A stretch of 5,354 bases of DNA from an uncultured Oscillibacter sp. (GTDB taxonomy: Bacteria > Bacillota > Clostridia > Oscillospirales > Oscillospiraceae): the NCBI GenBank assembly GCA_905236835.1, contig CAJOQY010000164.1, forward strand, positions 1 through 5,354, read 5' to 3'. Shown piece by piece: positions 4,772 through 5,354 of the stretch (position 1 is its first letter; every line of letters starts with the position of its first letter). The notes beneath the pieces are model-generated. The model was not told the DNA's origin. It saw nothing but the letters and a program-made list of their open reading frames with translations, and did no database searches. Both the position numbers and the translations under genes were made by a program.

Positions 4772-5161
4772 ATGGAATTGATTACACAGGCGGCGGCGGT
4801 ATGCGTGGCGGGGGCTTTGCTGGTTCTGACGGTCAGACAGGGCAGCCCGGTAATGGCTTTGTGTCTGACAATTGGCGTTGTTATTATTATTTTATTATTT
4901 TTAATGCCGTCCGTGAGAGAATTATTATTATTTTTTCAGGAACTGGAACAGCGGAGCGGACTGCCGTCGGCGTTGATGAGGCCGTTATATAAAACAATGG
5001 GGATCGCGCTTGTGACGCGGATTGGAGGGGATTTATGCCGGGACGCGGGGGAATCGGCGTTGGCGGCGGCGGTGGAAACGGCGGGGAGCGTCTGCGCGCT
5101 GTTAATCGCCCTGCCGCTGTTGAAACAGGTTGTGGAGATTTTGCTTGGCATGACGGCGTAA
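4772..5161 (+). CDS. spoIIIAD: Stage III sporulation protein AD
   Basis: SpoIIIAD is a membrane protein of the mother-cell half of the SpoIIIA-SpoIIQ channel. The 129 residues match the family (about 130). Hydrophobic segments lie at about 4-21, 28-48 and 105-127. The family motif DLCRDAGESALA is present at 87-98, in the soluble stretch before the last segment. The ATG at 4772 has CCGGGG ending 7 nt upstream. A/T-only runs inside the gene (4881-4905 and 4920-4936) encode IIILLFL and ELLLFF, so parts of the hydrophobic segments are built from ATT/TTA/TTT codons. Nine of 26 leucines use TTA. An apparent strong ribosome site inside the gene (GGAGGGG, 5024-5030) lies in the codons for the conserved GGDLCRDAG and is probably coincidental. 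Confidence 0.95.
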   Translation: MELITQAAAVCVAGALLVLTVRQGSPVMALCLTIGVVIIILLFLMPSVRELLLFFQELEQRSGLPSALMRPLYKTMGIALVTRIGGDLCRDAGESALAAAVETAGSVCALLIALPLLKQVVEILLGMTA

Positions 5162-5217
5162 TATACGCGAAAAACGGGCGTGACGGCGCGAAAAACGCTG
5201 TCATCACGCTGTCACGC

Positions 5218-5354
5218 GTGATATTAATAATATTATTAATATTATTAATATCTCGGATGATATTTTATATTCCGGCGCGGGCGGCGGAAATATCGGATGA
5301 ATTAAAAAACGCGATGCCGGAACAGGCGCGGGAATTTCTGGATAATAATATAAA
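5218..5354 (+). CDS. spoIIIAE: Stage III sporulation protein AE, N-terminus (cut by window end)
   Basis: SpoIIIAE is a polytopic permease-like membrane protein of the SpoIIIA channel, normally about 390-400 residues with a cleaved signal peptide. Only about 45 residues are here. A hydrophobic core of I and L (residues 2-11) is followed by SRMIFYIPARAAEIS, with a signal-peptidase-like site after ARA. Then comes ELKNAMPEQAREFLDNNI, matching the start of the mature family domain. The start is uncertain. GTG at 5218 is the only in-frame ATG/GTG/TTG between the spoIIIAD stop and the hydrophobic core, but lacks a Shine-Dalgarno. It would also remove the basic residues of the upstream in-frame segment (KNGRDGAKN), which would suit a signal n-region. 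The frame is open back to 4993, and an ATG at 5035 has a perfect GGAGGGG but would overlap spoIIIAD by 127 bp. Operon position confirms the identity. Confidence 0.85.
   Translation, partial: MILIILLILLISRMIFYIPARAAEISDELKNAMPEQAREFLDNNI
5221..5251. repeat. 31-nt A/T-only block with 22-nt perfect palindrome inside spoIIIAE
   Basis: The perfect palindrome at 5221-5242 has left half ATATTAATAAT. It overlaps a tandem AATATTATT repeat (5229-5237, 5238-5246, partial third copy). In the spoIIIAE frame it reads as ATA and TTA codons only and supplies the hydrophobic core of the signal peptide. Confidence 0.85.

Noticed and set aside
1..5354. A new defence, mobile or biosynthetic system
   Set aside because: All substantial reading frames belong to flagellar, c-di-GMP or SpoIIIA families; no transposase, integrase, toxin, nuclease or CRISPR repeats are visible.

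Overview
The window reads as the chromosome of a flagellated, endospore-forming member of the Bacillota, most likely Clostridia. Support comes from rod genes flgB and flgC on one side and the start of the spoIIIA operon, found only in endospore formers, on the other. Coding DNA is GC-rich (many GCG, CGG and GGC codons), while many gene boundaries carry runs made only of A and T. I cannot name a genus.

Layout. On the minus strand, positions 5-963 hold flgC and flgB, which encode two proximal rod proteins of the flagellum; flgB is transcribed first. Upstream lies a 386-bp non-coding stretch (964-1349) with a good sigma-A-type promoter, a perfect Spo0A-box-like 9-mer, a GC-rich island with nested inverted repeats, and an 83-nt A/T-only tract. 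Next, also on the minus strand, comes a 439-residue response regulator with a REC domain, a catalytic-looking GGDEF domain and a third domain that aligns as a degenerate GGDEF. A divergent intergenic region (2670-2942) carries a sigma-A-type promoter for the regulator and a sigma-E-type promoter for the spoIIIA operon. Positions 2943-5354 on the plus strand encode SpoIIIAA, AB, AC, AD and the N-terminus of AE, cut by the window end.

How the genes fit together. flgB/flgC serve motility. The GGDEF protein should make c-di-GMP, the usual signal for the switch from swimming to a sessile state. SpoIIIAA-AE are mother-cell components of the SpoIIIA-SpoIIQ channel that supports the engulfed forespore. 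Possible Spo0A sites near both leftward promoters suggest, but do not prove, that sporulation entry could feed back on motility and c-di-GMP.

I see no defence system, mobile element, CRISPR array, tRNA or rRNA. The most unusual signal is a family of A/T-only, often perfectly palindromic blocks at gene boundaries. One lies inside the reading frame of spoIIIAE and encodes the hydrophobic core of its signal peptide.
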